A DNA stretch of 35,887 bases from NCBI RefSeq assembly GCF_016908495.1, contig NZ_JAFBDZ010000011.1:1-35887 (forward strand). Direction: 5' to 3'. Shown here in pieces: positions 1 to 7,805 of the stretch. The notes beneath the pieces were generated by a model. The model worked only from the letters and a program-made list of their open reading frames with translations, made no database searches and was not told the DNA's origin. A program made the translations under genes and the position numbers. How positions within the stretch are numbered: the stretch's first letter is position 1; every line of letters starts with the position of its first letter. Source of the stretch: Rossellomorea pakistanensis (GTDB lineage: Bacteria > Bacillota > Bacilli > Bacillales > Bacillaceae_B).

Positions 1-13
1 GTCCTCGGCACCA
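1..13 (+). tRNA. tRNA-Leu, 3' end only (cut by window edge)
   Basis: Only the last 13 bases are in the window: the 3' acceptor strand CCTCGGC, discriminator A and encoded CCA. The end matches the usual Bacillus tRNA-Leu(TAA) 3' end, and Leu is what precedes Arg in the trnB-type array. The anticodon is outside the window, so the isoacceptor is inferred from order and acceptor end. Confidence 0.75.
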
Positions 14-18
14 TCTAA

Positions 19-95
19 GCGCCCGTAGCTCAATTGGATAGAGCGTTTGACTACGGATCAAAAGGTTAGGGGTTCGACTCCTCTCGGGCGCGCCA
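19..95 (+). tRNA. tRNA-Arg(ACG)
   Basis: Complete 77-base cloverleaf. Acceptor GCGCCCG pairs with CGGGCGC; the anticodon loop CTACGGA sits between TTTGA and TCAAA, giving anticodon ACG (wobble A normally becomes inosine). CCA is encoded. Second gene of the array, 5 bases after tRNA-Leu. Confidence 0.97.
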
Positions 96-120
96 AATTC
101 CTTTTATAATTTTATAAAAG

Positions 121-197
121 CGGGAAGTAGCTCAGCTTGGTAGAGCACTTGGTTTGGGACCAAGGGGTCGCAGGTTCGAATCCTGTCTTCCCGACCA
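121..197 (+). tRNA. tRNA-Pro(TGG)
   Basis: Complete 77-base cloverleaf, acceptor CGGGAAG with TTCCCG on the 3' side. Anticodon stem CTTGG/CCAAG encloses loop TTTGGGA, anticodon TGG. CCA is encoded. Confidence 0.97.
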
Positions 198-216
198 TTA
201 TTACTAATCTTACATT

Positions 217-292
217 GGGGCCTTAGCTCAGCTGGGAGAGCGCCTGCTTTGCACGCAGGAGGTCAGCGGTTCGATCCCGCTAGGCTCCACCA
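217..292 (+). tRNA. tRNA-Ala(TGC)
   Basis: Complete 76-base cloverleaf, acceptor GGGGCCT pairing with AGGCTCC. The anticodon arm carries TGC in loop TTTGCAC. CCA is encoded. Confidence 0.97.
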
Positions 293-312
293 TTTAAATA
301 ATTAACAATCTT

Positions 313-389
313 GGCGGTGTAGCTCAGCTGGCTAGAGCGTACGGTTCATACCCGTGAGGTCGGGGGTTCGATCCCCTCCGCCGCTACCA
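313..389 (+). tRNA. tRNA-Met(CAT), elongator
   Basis: Complete 77-base tRNA with anticodon CAT in loop TTCATAC. Acceptor GGCGGTG pairs with CGCCGCT (G-T at the first pair). It lacks the three G-C pairs of initiator tRNA at the base of the anticodon stem. Sequence and position match the elongator Met gene of trnB-type arrays. CCA is encoded. Confidence 0.9.
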
Positions 390-393
390 ATTA

Positions 394-470
394 GGACCTT
401 TAGCTCAGTTGGTTAGAGCAGACGGCTCATAACCGTCCGGTCGTAGGTTCGAGTCCTACAAGGTCCACCA
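394..470 (+). tRNA. tRNA-Ile(CAT), lysidine-modified type
   Basis: Complete 77-base tRNA with a CAT anticodon (loop CTCATAA) that would naively read as Met. The acceptor GGACCTT/AAGGTCC and anticodon arm match the Bacillus minor isoleucine tRNA whose C34 is converted to lysidine by TilS to read AUA. The array position between Met and Ser also fits. The amino acid is inferred from similarity, since the anticodon alone cannot show it. CCA is encoded. Confidence 0.88.
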
Positions 471-485
471 CTACTATTTAAATAT

Positions 486-578
486 GGAGGAATACCCAAG
501 TCTGGCTGAAGGGATCGGTCTTGAAAACCGACAGGGGTGTTAAAGCCCGCGGGGGTTCGAATCCCTCTTCCTCCGCCA
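486..578 (+). tRNA. tRNA-Ser(TGA)
   Basis: 93-base type II tRNA with a long variable arm. Anticodon stem TCGGT/ACCGA encloses CTTGAAA, anticodon TGA. Acceptor GGAGGAA pairs with TTCCTCC; discriminator G and CCA are encoded. Confidence 0.97.
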
Positions 579-613
579 TATTTATTAAAAGGTAGTAAAT
601 TGAATATAATCGT

Positions 614-690
<77 letters not shown>

Positions 691-693
691 AAT

Positions 694-770
694 GGTCCGG
701 TAGTTCAGTTGGTTAGAATGCCTGCCTGTCACGCAGGAGGTCGCGGGTTCGAGTCCCGTCCGGACCGCCA
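694..770 (+). tRNA. tRNA-Asp(GTC)
   Basis: Complete 77-base cloverleaf, acceptor GGTCCGG/CCGGACC, anticodon GTC in loop CTGTCAC, encoded CCA. It is the last gene before the 302-base interruption of the array. Confidence 0.97.
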
Positions 771-1072
771 GTTTTTAAAGTAAGAATGAAGACTTTTTAA
801 AAGGAAAAGGGTTTCGATAAGCGAGAAGGTCGAGGAAGCGACTGAAGGAACACCGGAGCGTATACGAATACGTGAGGATGTTTGTGAAGGAGTTGACGAA
901 GAGATTCGAAGCTTAGCGGAAGCCAATAAGGCGGTAGCTCAGTTGATAGAGCACGTCCGATTAAGCCTCAAAACGTTACTTCAGCATACAAGTCGAGCAG
1001 CTACTTAAGAAAGCTTCCTGAGACTTGGGTGATGGACTAGGCAAAATTTCATTTAGGAAAAAACATTAATAT
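771..1072 (+). other. Spacer interrupting the tRNA array, with a tRNA 5'-half remnant
   Basis: All other neighbouring tRNAs here are 3 to 27 bases apart, but Asp and Phe are 302 bases apart. Bases about 928-960 read like a tRNA 5' half: acceptor-like AAGGCGG, then TA, then a full D arm GCTC-AGTTGATA-GAGC. The following bases do not form an anticodon stem and there is no T arm or CCA, so it is a non-functional remnant. Bases 814-930 are more G-rich than their surroundings. A plus-strand frame stays open from 790 to a stop at about 1005 but has no usable start codon or ribosome-binding site, so no protein is called. Confidence 0.7.
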
Positions 1073-1148
1073 GGCTCGGTAGCTCAGTTGGTAGAGCAAT
1101 GGACTGAAAATCCATGTGTCGGCGGTTCGATTCCGTCCCGAGCCACCA
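1073..1148 (+). tRNA. tRNA-Phe(GAA)
   Basis: Complete 76-base cloverleaf, acceptor GGCTCGG with CCGAGCC, anticodon GAA in loop CTGAAAA, encoded CCA. First tRNA after the spacer. Confidence 0.97.
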
Positions 1149-1168
1149 CCTTAATCTTAAAAAAATAT

Positions 1169-1245
1169 GGCGATTGTGGCGAAGTGGTTAACGCATCGGA
1201 TTGTGGTTCCGACATTCGTGGGTTCGATTCCCATCAGTCGCCCCA
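1169..1245 (+). tRNA. tRNA-His(GTG)
   Basis: 77 bases including the extra G at position -1 (base 1169) that faces discriminator C73, the hallmark of tRNA-His. Acceptor GCGATTG/CAGTCGC, anticodon GTG in loop TTGTGGT, encoded CCA. Confidence 0.96.
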
Positions 1246-1253
1246 TATTATTT

Positions 1254-1327
1254 GCGGGTGTAGTTTAGTGGTAAAACCTCAGCCTTCCAAGCTGATGATG
1301 TGAGTTCGATTCTCATCACCCGCTCCA
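1254..1327 (+). tRNA. tRNA-Gly(TCC)
   Basis: 74-base cloverleaf, acceptor GCGGGTG/CACCCGC, anticodon stem TCAGC/GCTGA with loop CTTCCAA, anticodon TCC, encoded CCA. Confidence 0.96.
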
Positions 1328-1330
1328 TAT

Positions 1331-1407
<77 letters not shown>

Positions 1408-1416
1408 GTATATTAT

Positions 1417-1491
1417 TCCGCAGTAGCTCAGTGGTAGAGCTATCGGCTGTTAACCGATCGGTCGCAGGTTCGAATCCTGCCTGCGGAGCCA
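1417..1491 (+). tRNA. tRNA-Asn(GTT)
   Basis: 75-base cloverleaf, acceptor TCCGCAG/CTGCGGA, anticodon GTT in loop CTGTTAA, encoded CCA. Confidence 0.97.
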
Positions 1492-1493
1492 AT

Positions 1494-1584
1494 GGAGAAG
1501 TACTCAAGTGGCTGAAGAGGCGCCCCTGCTAAGGGTGTAGGTCGGGTAACTGGCGCGAGGGTTCAAATCCCTCCTTCTCCGCCA
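1494..1584 (+). tRNA. tRNA-Ser(GCT)
   Basis: 91-base type II tRNA with long variable arm, acceptor GGAGAAG/CTTCTCC, anticodon GCT in loop TGCTAAG, encoded CCA. It begins 2 bases after tRNA-Asn. Confidence 0.96.
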
Positions 1585-1590
1585 TTCTTT

Positions 1591-1662
1591 GGCCCGTTGG
1601 TCAAGCGGTTAAGACACCGCCCTTTCACGGCGGTAACACGGGTTCGAATCCCGTACGGGTCA
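1591..1662 (+). tRNA. tRNA-Glu(TTC), no encoded CCA
   Basis: 72-base cloverleaf. Acceptor GGCCCGT pairs with ACGGGTC, discriminator A, anticodon TTC in loop CTTTCAC. The discriminator is followed by TAT rather than CCA, so the 3' CCA must be added by CCA-adding enzyme. It is the only tRNA in the window without CCA and the last of the array, 7 bases before the terminator stem. Confidence 0.95.
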
Positions 1663-1668
1663 TATTTG

Positions 1669-1697
1669 AAAAGACTATCAATATAGATAGTCTTTTT
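1669..1697. terminator. Terminator of the tRNA array
   Basis: Stem AAAAGACTATC (1669-1679), loop AATATA, GATAGTCTTTT (1686-1696), merging into a T run. The A run on the other side means it could also serve the minus-strand gene ending at 1702. Confidence 0.88.
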
Positions 1698-1701
1698 CTA
1701 T

Positions 1702-1923
1702 TTATAGACTTTTTTCGTGATGATGAATAACTGTATTTGCCTTATGAGCTACCTCGGAAGGTACATAGATTTGATAAGTAGTGGCAAATCCATAACCACC
1801 ACCATTTCCGCCTCCAGAGCTAATTGATTTAGTTTTTGACTCAATTCCCTCTCCCGCTAATCTCCCTTTTAAGGTTGAAAACTCATCAATCCGTCTGAAA
1901 TGCCTGCTTACTAATTTTTTGAT
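1702..1923 (-). CDS. Small uncharacterised protein with apparent ATC start
   Basis: A 73-residue frame that is easy to miss because it has no ATG, GTG or TTG at its head. On the minus strand AGGAGG is followed by 7 bases and then ATC AAA AAA TTA, exactly where a start codon is expected. The frame then runs to TAA at 1702. The product would read (M)KKLVSRHFRRIDEFSTLKG, then a glycine-rich centre (GGGNGGGYGFATTY) and a histidine-containing tail (VIHHHEKSL). It has no signal peptide or membrane segment. I do not recognise the family. Either ATC is used as a rare start (translation factor IF3 genes use ATT) or an ATG was lost and this is a recent pseudogene. It lies 25 bases downstream of the 58-residue frame on the same strand. 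Confidence 0.5.
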   Translation of the reverse strand: MKKLVSRHFRRIDEFSTLKGRLAGEGIESKTKSISSGGGNGGGYGFATTYQIYVPSEVAHKANTVIHHHEKSL

Positions 1924-1948
1924 AGTGTTCCCTCCTTAATTATAAAGA

Positions 1949-2125
1949 TCAACAATAACTACACTGATCCAATATATGTTCTTCACACTCCAAATCAATA
2001 TCAATCCCTATTTTAATTTGTTTAGAGAGTATTTCTTGAAGTTCTTTTTTCTCTTCCAAAAGAATTTTCGACAAAATCCGATAACGTATTAAATGTAAGC
2101 CTATACATATTCCTATGTTTTCCAT
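1949..2125 (-). CDS. Small uncharacterised Cys-ended protein
   Basis: A 58-residue minus-strand frame from ATG at 2125 to TGA at 1949. It begins MENIGICIGLHLIRYRILSK, has a charged, probably helical middle (EEKKELQEILSKQ), and ends with three cysteines (C47, C55, C58). The nearest Shine-Dalgarno-like sequence, AAGGA, is about 13 bases before the ATG, farther than ideal. The same frame stays open upstream for about 18 codons without a standard start, so the true start may differ or the gene may be a remnant. It precedes the 73-residue frame and could be co-transcribed with it. No family recognised. Confidence 0.35.
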   Translation of the reverse strand: MENIGICIGLHLIRYRILSKILLEEKKELQEILSKQIKIGIDIDLECEEHILDQCSYC

Positions 2126-2267
2126 AAATGCAGCTGTTTCCTTATTTCTTGTAGGAATATGTCGTAATTCAACGATGTTTAATTAAAGGGATTTTGCTGC
2201 CTTCAAAGAAGATTTAGTAGTGACTGATACTATTTTGTCTAACATTACTGATATTGAAGGTGAAGAG

Positions 2268-4130
2268 ATGGAAACTGTAACACCGACAGATTATAATATT
2301 CACTTATTCCATGAAGGGAATTTATTTGATGCACATCGATTATTTGGGGCCCATGTATACCGAGATGACTCGGAAACTTTTACGGCATTTTGTGTATGGG
2401 CTCCTAATGCTAAACAAGTTAAGGTTGTGGGAAGTTTTAATAATTGGCGTGGTACTAATTATGAGATGACCCGTGTGAACGCTGAGGGAATTTGGAGAAT
2501 TGAAATCCCTTTAGATTTAACTAATCATCTATATAAATATGAAATTACCACTAATCATCATGAAGTGAAATTAAAAACAGATCCATATACTTTCTATACT
2601 GAAAAAAGGCCGAACACAGCAGGAATTGTTTATTCATTAAATGATTTTGAGTGGACGGATGAAGATTGGCTTGCTTCAAGAGAGGCTTGTAATCTCTATC
2701 AAAGCCCCATGTCGATTTATGAACTACATCTTGGGACATGGAAGAAAGAAGAAAAGGAATTAATAGGGTATCGTGAAATGGCGGATTTGGTTGTTCCTCA
2801 TGTCTTAGAGCATGGATTTACACATATTGAGTTATTGCCCGTTACCGAACACCCTTTTGATCGTTCTTGGGGATACCAAGGAACAGGCTATTTTGCACCA
2901 ACAAGTCGTTATGGGACTCCTCAGGACTTCAAGTACTTTGTGAATGAGTGCCATCGTCACGGGATAGGAGTTATTTTGGATTGGGTACCAGGCCATTTTT
3001 GCAAGGATGCTCATGGATTATATCAATTTGATGGCAGGCATATTTATGAATATGAGAAAGAGCTTGACCGCGAAAATTATACTTGGGGAACAGCTAACTT
3101 TAACCTTGGAAGGGGAGAGGTACAGAGCTTTCTTATTTCAAACGCACGGTTTTGGATGGAAGTTTATCATATTGATGGATTTCGTGTCGATGCTGTTGCG
3201 AATATTATTTATTGGGCAAACCAAGGGAATCAAGGAGTGAACGAAGGAGGTATTGCCTTCTTAAAGAAGCTTAATCGTGCTGTGTTCGAATATGAACCAT
3301 CTGCCCTTATGATTGCCGAAGATTCTACGGATTGGCCACAAGTAACCTCACCTGTCCATTACGGAGGACTTGGATTTAATTATAAATGGAATATGGGCTG
3401 GATGAATGATGTTCTCACCTATCTAGAAACAGAACCAGATGAACGCAAACATGTTCATTCCCTAATCACGTTTTCTCTCCTTTATGCTTTCTCTGAAAAT
3501 TTTATTCTACCTTTCTCACATGATGAAGTCGTTCATGGAAAGAAATCATTGTTGAACAAAATGCCGGGCGATTATTGGCAGAAGTTTGCACAATTGAGAC
3601 TGTTACTAGCGTTTATGTATGGACATCCAGGGAAAAAGCTTTTGTTCATGGGAACAGAGTTAGCACCATTCTCTGAGTGGAAAGATCTTGAACAATTAGA
3701 TTGGCATTTACTGGATTATGACATGCATCATAAATTTAATACATATAGTAAAGAGTTGTTGAAATTGTATAAGGATACTAAAGCATTATTTGAGCTGGAT
3801 CATCGTTCAGATGGGTTCGAATGGATTGATGTAAATAACGTTTCACAACAAATTTTTTCTTTTATTCGCAAGAGTGAAAGTCCAGAGGATTTTGTCGTCA
3901 TTATTTGTAATTTTAGCCCGCAGGTCTATTATCAATACAAAGTGGGTGTACCTAAAGCCTCTTATTACGTTGAATTATTGAATACGGATAGAGGTTCATA
4001 TGGAGGTTCCAATCAGGTTAATGAAGAACAGTTAAAGGTTAAAAATAGGGGGTACCATGGGAAACCATGTTATGTGGAAATGACCATTCCACCATATGCT
4101 GCAGTTATTTTACAACCATTCCATCATTGA
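2268..4130 (+). CDS. glgB: 1,4-alpha-glucan branching enzyme GlgB
   Basis: Makes the alpha-1,6 branches of glycogen by moving alpha-1,4 oligoglucan segments; cytoplasmic. An N-terminal CBM48 domain (about residues 20-110, motif FCVWAPNAKQVKVVGSFNNW) precedes the GH13 barrel. Catalytic residues are visible: nucleophile D308 in DGFRVDAV, acid/base E351 in MIAEDS, and D419 in SHDEVVHGK. The preferred start is ATG at 2268 (620 residues), with GAAGGTGA just upstream and the product starting METVTPTDYNIHLFHEG, close to the B. subtilis N-terminus. The frame is open back to GTG at 2220 (636 residues), behind a weaker AAAGAAG. First gene of the glycogen operon; glgC follows after 15 bases. Confidence 0.97.
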   Translation: METVTPTDYNIHLFHEGNLFDAHRLFGAHVYRDDSETFTAFCVWAPNAKQVKVVGSFNNWRGTNYEMTRVNAEGIWRIEIPLDLTNHLYKYEITTNHHEVKLKTDPYTFYTEKRPNTAGIVYSLNDFEWTDEDWLASREACNLYQSPMSIYELHLGTWKKEEKELIGYREMADLVVPHVLEHGFTHIELLPVTEHPFDRSWGYQGTGYFAPTSRYGTPQDFKYFVNECHRHGIGVILDWVPGHFCKDAHGLYQFDGRHIYEYEKELDRENYTWGTANFNLGRGEVQSFLISNARFWMEVYHIDGFRVDAVANIIYWANQGNQGVNEGGIAFLKKLNRAVFEYEPSALMIAEDSTDWPQVTSPVHYGGLGFNYKWNMGWMNDVLTYLETEPDERKHVHSLITFSLLYAFSENFILPFSHDEVVHGKKSLLNKMPGDYWQKFAQLRLLLAFMYGHPGKKLLFMGTELAPFSEWKDLEQLDWHLLDYDMHHKFNTYSKELLKLYKDTKALFELDHRSDGFEWIDVNNVSQQIFSFIRKSESPEDFVVIICNFSPQVYYQYKVGVPKASYYVELLNTDRGSYGGSNQVNEEQLKVKNRGYHGKPCYVEMTIPPYAAVILQPFHH

Positions 4131-4145
4131 GAGGAGAGAGGAAAT

Positions 4146-5297
4146 ATGGCGAAATCGAAATGTGTTGCAATGTTATTAGCAGGAGGAAAAGGTAGCCGGT
4201 TGAGTTCTTTGACCAAAAATTTAGCAAAGCCTGCTGTACCATTTGGCGGAAAATATCGAATTATTGATTTTGCTTTAAGTAATTGTGCTAATTCAGGGAT
4301 CGAGACGGTAGGAGTTCTAACTCAATATCAACCACTCGTATTAAATTCTTACATAGGGATTGGAAGTGCTTGGGATCTTGATCGAAAAAGGGGGGGAGTC
4401 ACAGTCCTGCCTCCATATGCAGAGTCATCTGAAGTCCGATGGTACACAGGGACTGCAAGTGCTATTTATCAAAACTTAACATTTATTGAGCAGTATGAGC
4501 CTGAATATGTCCTTATTTTATCAGGTGACCATATTTATAAAATGGATTATGATGACATGCTAGACTTTCATATTAATAAAAAAGCAGATGTCACGATTTC
4601 AGTTATTGAAGTTCCTTGGGAAGAAGCAAGCAGATTTGGAATTATGGATACAACAGAGGATATGAGGATTTCTGATTTTGATGAAAAACCTCAAGATCCT
4701 AAAAATAACTTAGCGTCAATGGGGATCTACATTTTTAATTGGGCTTTGCTTAAAGAATATTTAGAAATGGATGATCGTAATCCTGATTCCAGTCATGATT
4801 TTGGCAAAGATGTTATTCCATTGCTGCTAGATGAAAAGAAAAAGCTTATGGCTTATCCATTTAAAGGGTACTGGAAGGACGTAGGAACGGTTAAAAGTTT
4901 ATGGGAAGCCAATATGGATTTACTTAGAGATGATTGTGATTTGAATTTATTTGACCACTCTTGGCGTATTTATTCAGTCAACCCTAATCAGCCGCCACAA
5001 TATATATCTGAAGAAGCGATTGTAGATGAGTCACTTGTGAATGAAGGCTGCGTAATTGAAGGTGTCGTAGAGCACTCTGTTCTTTTCCAAGGTACGACTA
5101 TAGAAAGTGGAGCTCATGTGCATAAGTGTGTGGTTATGCCTGGTGCAGTAATTGGACGGAATGCTTATGTAGAAAAAGCTATAATCCCAGAAGGCTTACG
5201 AATTCCAGATGGAATGATTATTATGCCTGAGGAAGATACTGACGAGGTTATTTTAGTCACCGAAGGCTATATTGAATCCGTAATAGAAGGAGTTTAA
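4146..5297 (+). CDS. glgC: Glucose-1-phosphate adenylyltransferase GlgC
   Basis: Forms ADP-glucose and pyrophosphate from ATP and glucose 1-phosphate, the committed step of bacterial glycogen synthesis. 383 residues, normal for Bacillus GlgC. The nucleotidyltransferase signature GGKGSRL is at residues 13-19, followed by [19 protein letters not shown], the [10 protein letters not shown] metal/substrate region and GYWKDVGT. The C-terminal third is a left-handed beta-helix of hexapeptide repeats. Start ATG at 4146 behind GAGGAGAGAGG. The next gene, glgD, is a paralogue without the catalytic signature, and the two Bacillus proteins are known to work as a complex. Confidence 0.98.
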   Translation: MAKSKCVAMLLAGGKGSRLSSLTKNLAKPAVPFGGKYRIIDFALSNCANSGIETVGVLTQYQPLVLNSYIGIGSAWDLDRKRGGVTVLPPYAESSEVRWYTGTASAIYQNLTFIEQYEPEYVLILSGDHIYKMDYDDMLDFHINKKADVTISVIEVPWEEASRFGIMDTTEDMRISDFDEKPQDPKNNLASMGIYIFNWALLKEYLEMDDRNPDSSHDFGKDVIPLLLDEKKKLMAYPFKGYWKDVGTVKSLWEANMDLLRDDCDLNLFDHSWRIYSVNPNQPPQYISEEAIVDESLVNEGCVIEGVVEHSVLFQGTTIESGAHVHKCVVMPGAVIGRNAYVEKAIIPEGLRIPDGMIIMPEEDTDEVILVTEGYIESVIEGV

Positions 5298-5331
5298 AAT
5301 TTCATCATCTATGTAGGAGGAGGACGTCAAA

Positions 5332-6360
5332 ATGAATCATTCACTGCTTGGAGTTATCGATGCTACAGCTTATCACGAATCGCTAGAGGACTTATTAGTC
5401 CATCGTTCACTAGCTGCTGTTCCAATTGCTGGACGTTATCGACTTATTGATTTTGTACTTTCGAATATGGTGAACTCAGGGATTAATAGTGTGGCTATTT
5501 TTCCAAAATCTCAGTATCGCTCGTTAATGGATCATCTTGGGTCAGGAAAGGATTGGGATCTTAATCGTAAGCGGGATGGGTTGTTCTTCTTTCCTGCTCC
5601 AGCTGTCGATACAATGGATGCTGAATTAGGATCCTTTAATCATTTTGCCCAGCATATTGATTATTTCTATCGGAGCAGTCAGGAATATGTCATTATTAGT
5701 AATTGCTATACCGTTTTCTCAATGGACTTTATCCCAGTCATTGAACGCCATTTGGAAATGAATTGCGATATTACCGAAATCCGTTATCAAGGGTCATCCC
5801 TTGAGGTTTTCTTATTGAAAAAATCGTTGCTAATTGATTTAATTGAAAACCGCCATGTTACTGGTTACGGATGTATGGATGATGTCGTAAAGGATGAAAC
5901 ATCGCCGTATACGCGATGTGAGTACGAATATATTGGTTTTGCTAAGAAAATTGATTGTATTAATAGTTATTATCAAACGAGTATGAAGCTTCTACAACCT
6001 AAAGTTTGGAGTGAATTGTTTCAGAAGAACCTCCCGATTTATACGAAAGTTAAGGATGAGCCCCCAACAAGGTACTTAAAGGGTTCAAATGTAAATCATT
6101 CTATGATTGCCAATGGATGTTTTATTGAAGGGAAGATCAAGAATAGTGCTATTTTTAGAGCGGTAAAGGTTGGGAAAAACACTTCTATTACGAACAGTAT
6201 TATTATGCAGAAGAGTCAGGTTGGTGAAAATTGTGTTTTAGAATACGTCATTCTAGACAAAGATGTGAAGATAGAGGATAACGTTAGACTGATTGGTGAC
6301 CCCATTAATCCTATTGTCATAAGAAAAGGAATGGTTCAAGGAGCGTTGATGAACTCGTGA
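5332..6360 (+). CDS. glgD: GlgD, regulatory-type subunit of ADP-glucose pyrophosphorylase
   Basis: 342-residue paralogue of GlgC. It keeps the substrate-side block (AGRYRLIDFVLSNMVNSG) and the GSGKDWDLNRKRDG segment but has no GGxGxRL nucleotide-binding loop. The N-terminus reads MNHSLLGVIDATAYHESLED where GlgC has [10 protein letters not shown]. It is therefore probably non-catalytic and modulates GlgC, as shown for GlgCD of Geobacillus stearothermophilus. The C-terminus is again a hexapeptide-repeat beta-helix. Start ATG at 5332 behind AGGAGGAGG. Its TGA overlaps the GTG of glgA (GTGA), indicating translational coupling. Confidence 0.96.
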   Translation: MNHSLLGVIDATAYHESLEDLLVHRSLAAVPIAGRYRLIDFVLSNMVNSGINSVAIFPKSQYRSLMDHLGSGKDWDLNRKRDGLFFFPAPAVDTMDAELGSFNHFAQHIDYFYRSSQEYVIISNCYTVFSMDFIPVIERHLEMNCDITEIRYQGSSLEVFLLKKSLLIDLIENRHVTGYGCMDDVVKDETSPYTRCEYEYIGFAKKIDCINSYYQTSMKLLQPKVWSELFQKNLPIYTKVKDEPPTRYLKGSNVNHSMIANGCFIEGKIKNSAIFRAVKVGKNTSITNSIIMQKSQVGENCVLEYVILDKDVKIEDNVRLIGDPINPIVIRKGMVQGALMNS

Positions 6361-7805
6361 AAGTATTATTTGTCGTTTCAGAATGTGTACCGTTTATAAA
6401 GTCTGGAGGTCTGGCAGATGTGGCTGGATCTCTTCCTAAGGAGCTGAAAAGTTTAGGGACGGATATTAGAATTATCCTGCCAAAATATAAAGCGATTCCA
6501 GAAAAATACAAATTGAAAATGAAGAAAATAAGGGAGTTCACCGTTCCTGTTGGTTGGAGACAGCAATATTGCGGAATCGAGCAGCTCGAAATGGACGGTA
6601 TTTTATTTTATTTCGTAGATAACGAATATTACTTCAATCGAGATGGAATGTATGGTTATTTTGATGATGGTGAGCGTTTCTCGTTCTTTTCAAAGGCAGT
6701 CCTAGAAAGCTTCTCTCAGATTGATTTTATTCCGAATGTAATACACTGCCACGATTGGCATACGGGAATGATTCCATTTTTACTAAGAACAGAGTACCAG
6801 AAGAAGCAGGGATATGAGTTTATTAAAAGTGTATTTACTATTCATAATCTCCAATTTCAAGGGATTTTCCCTAGAGAGGTCATGACAGACTTATTAGGAA
6901 TTCATGATCGCTATTTCCAACCAGAGCAGTTAGAGTTTTACGGTCATATTAATTTTTTGAAAGCAGCTCTTCTTTCATCTGATTATTTGACTACAGTAAG
7001 TCCAACCTATCGTAATGAAATTCTAACCGCCTATTATGGTGAAAAAATGGATGGAATCCTTAAGAATCGCCAAGCAGAATTAGTAGGGATATTAAACGGG
7101 ATAGATGATAGCTTTTATTCTCCTAAAAATGAAAAAGAAGTTTTTCCATTTAATTCTAAAAATATTAGAGGGAAAATAAAAAATAAGCATTTTCTTCAAC
7201 AGAAATTTTCGTTAGAAGTGAATCCGGATACCCCGATCGTCGCGATGATTTCCAGGCTGACTAAACAGAAAGGTCTAGATTTAATAAAGAGGGTCTTCCA
7301 TGAAATGATGGAGAATGAGGTTCAATTCATCGTTCTAGGTACTGGGGATTGGGAGTTTGAACAATTTTTTAAAGAAATGTCCTATCAATATCCAGAGAAA
7401 GTTCGAGTGACCATTGGCTTTAATGAAAAGTTAGCCAAACAGATTTATGCAGGATCGGATGTATTCTTAATGCCTTCCAGATTCGAGCCATGCGGGCTTG
7501 GACAGATGATTGCTATGAGGTACGGAGCCTTACCTCTTGTAAGAGAAACAGGTGGCCTTAACGATACTGTTGCGTCTTATAATGAAGAAGTAAAGGAAGG
7601 CAATGGGTTCTCTTTTCAAAACTTTAATGCACATGACATGCTGTATACGTATAGAAGAGCATTAATGATCTACAAAGATAAGGATTGTTGGAATGAAATT
7701 GTGAAGCACGCAATGACAATGGATTTTAGTTGGGCTCAGTCTGCTTTTAAGTATAATCAACTCTATGCAGAACTAGCTTCCAGGAGTGAAAGCCATGTTT
7801 TCTAA
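6357..7805 (+). CDS. glgA: Glycogen synthase GlgA (ADP-glucose dependent)
   Basis: Extends alpha-1,4-glucan chains from ADP-glucose. 482 residues, GT5/GT-B fold. The N-terminal KSGGLADVAG (residues 15-24) is the ADP-glucose binding motif. HCHDWHTGMIPF and the C-terminal SRFEPCGLGQMIAMRYGALP and TGGLNDTV blocks are typical of the family. It starts with GTG at 6357, overlapping the glgD stop by four bases. AAGGAG lies about 13 bases upstream, so coupling to glgD translation probably matters. The end overlaps glgP by 11 bases. Confidence 0.97.
   Translation: MKVLFVVSECVPFIKSGGLADVAGSLPKELKSLGTDIRIILPKYKAIPEKYKLKMKKIREFTVPVGWRQQYCGIEQLEMDGILFYFVDNEYYFNRDGMYGYFDDGERFSFFSKAVLESFSQIDFIPNVIHCHDWHTGMIPFLLRTEYQKKQGYEFIKSVFTIHNLQFQGIFPREVMTDLLGIHDRYFQPEQLEFYGHINFLKAALLSSDYLTTVSPTYRNEILTAYYGEKMDGILKNRQAELVGILNGIDDSFYSPKNEKEVFPFNSKNIRGKIKNKHFLQQKFSLEVNPDTPIVAMISRLTKQKGLDLIKRVFHEMMENEVQFIVLGTGDWEFEQFFKEMSYQYPEKVRVTIGFNEKLAKQIYAGSDVFLMPSRFEPCGLGQMIAMRYGALPLVRETGGLNDTVASYNEEVKEGNGFSFQNFNAHDMLYTYRRALMIYKDKDCWNEIVKHAMTMDFSWAQSAFKYNQLYAELASRSESHVF

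Noticed and set aside
790..1005. Plus-strand open frame through the tRNA-array spacer (EKVEEATEGTPERIRIRED...)
   Set aside because: It has no start codon or ribosome-binding site and runs through a tRNA-like segment, so its openness is probably chance.
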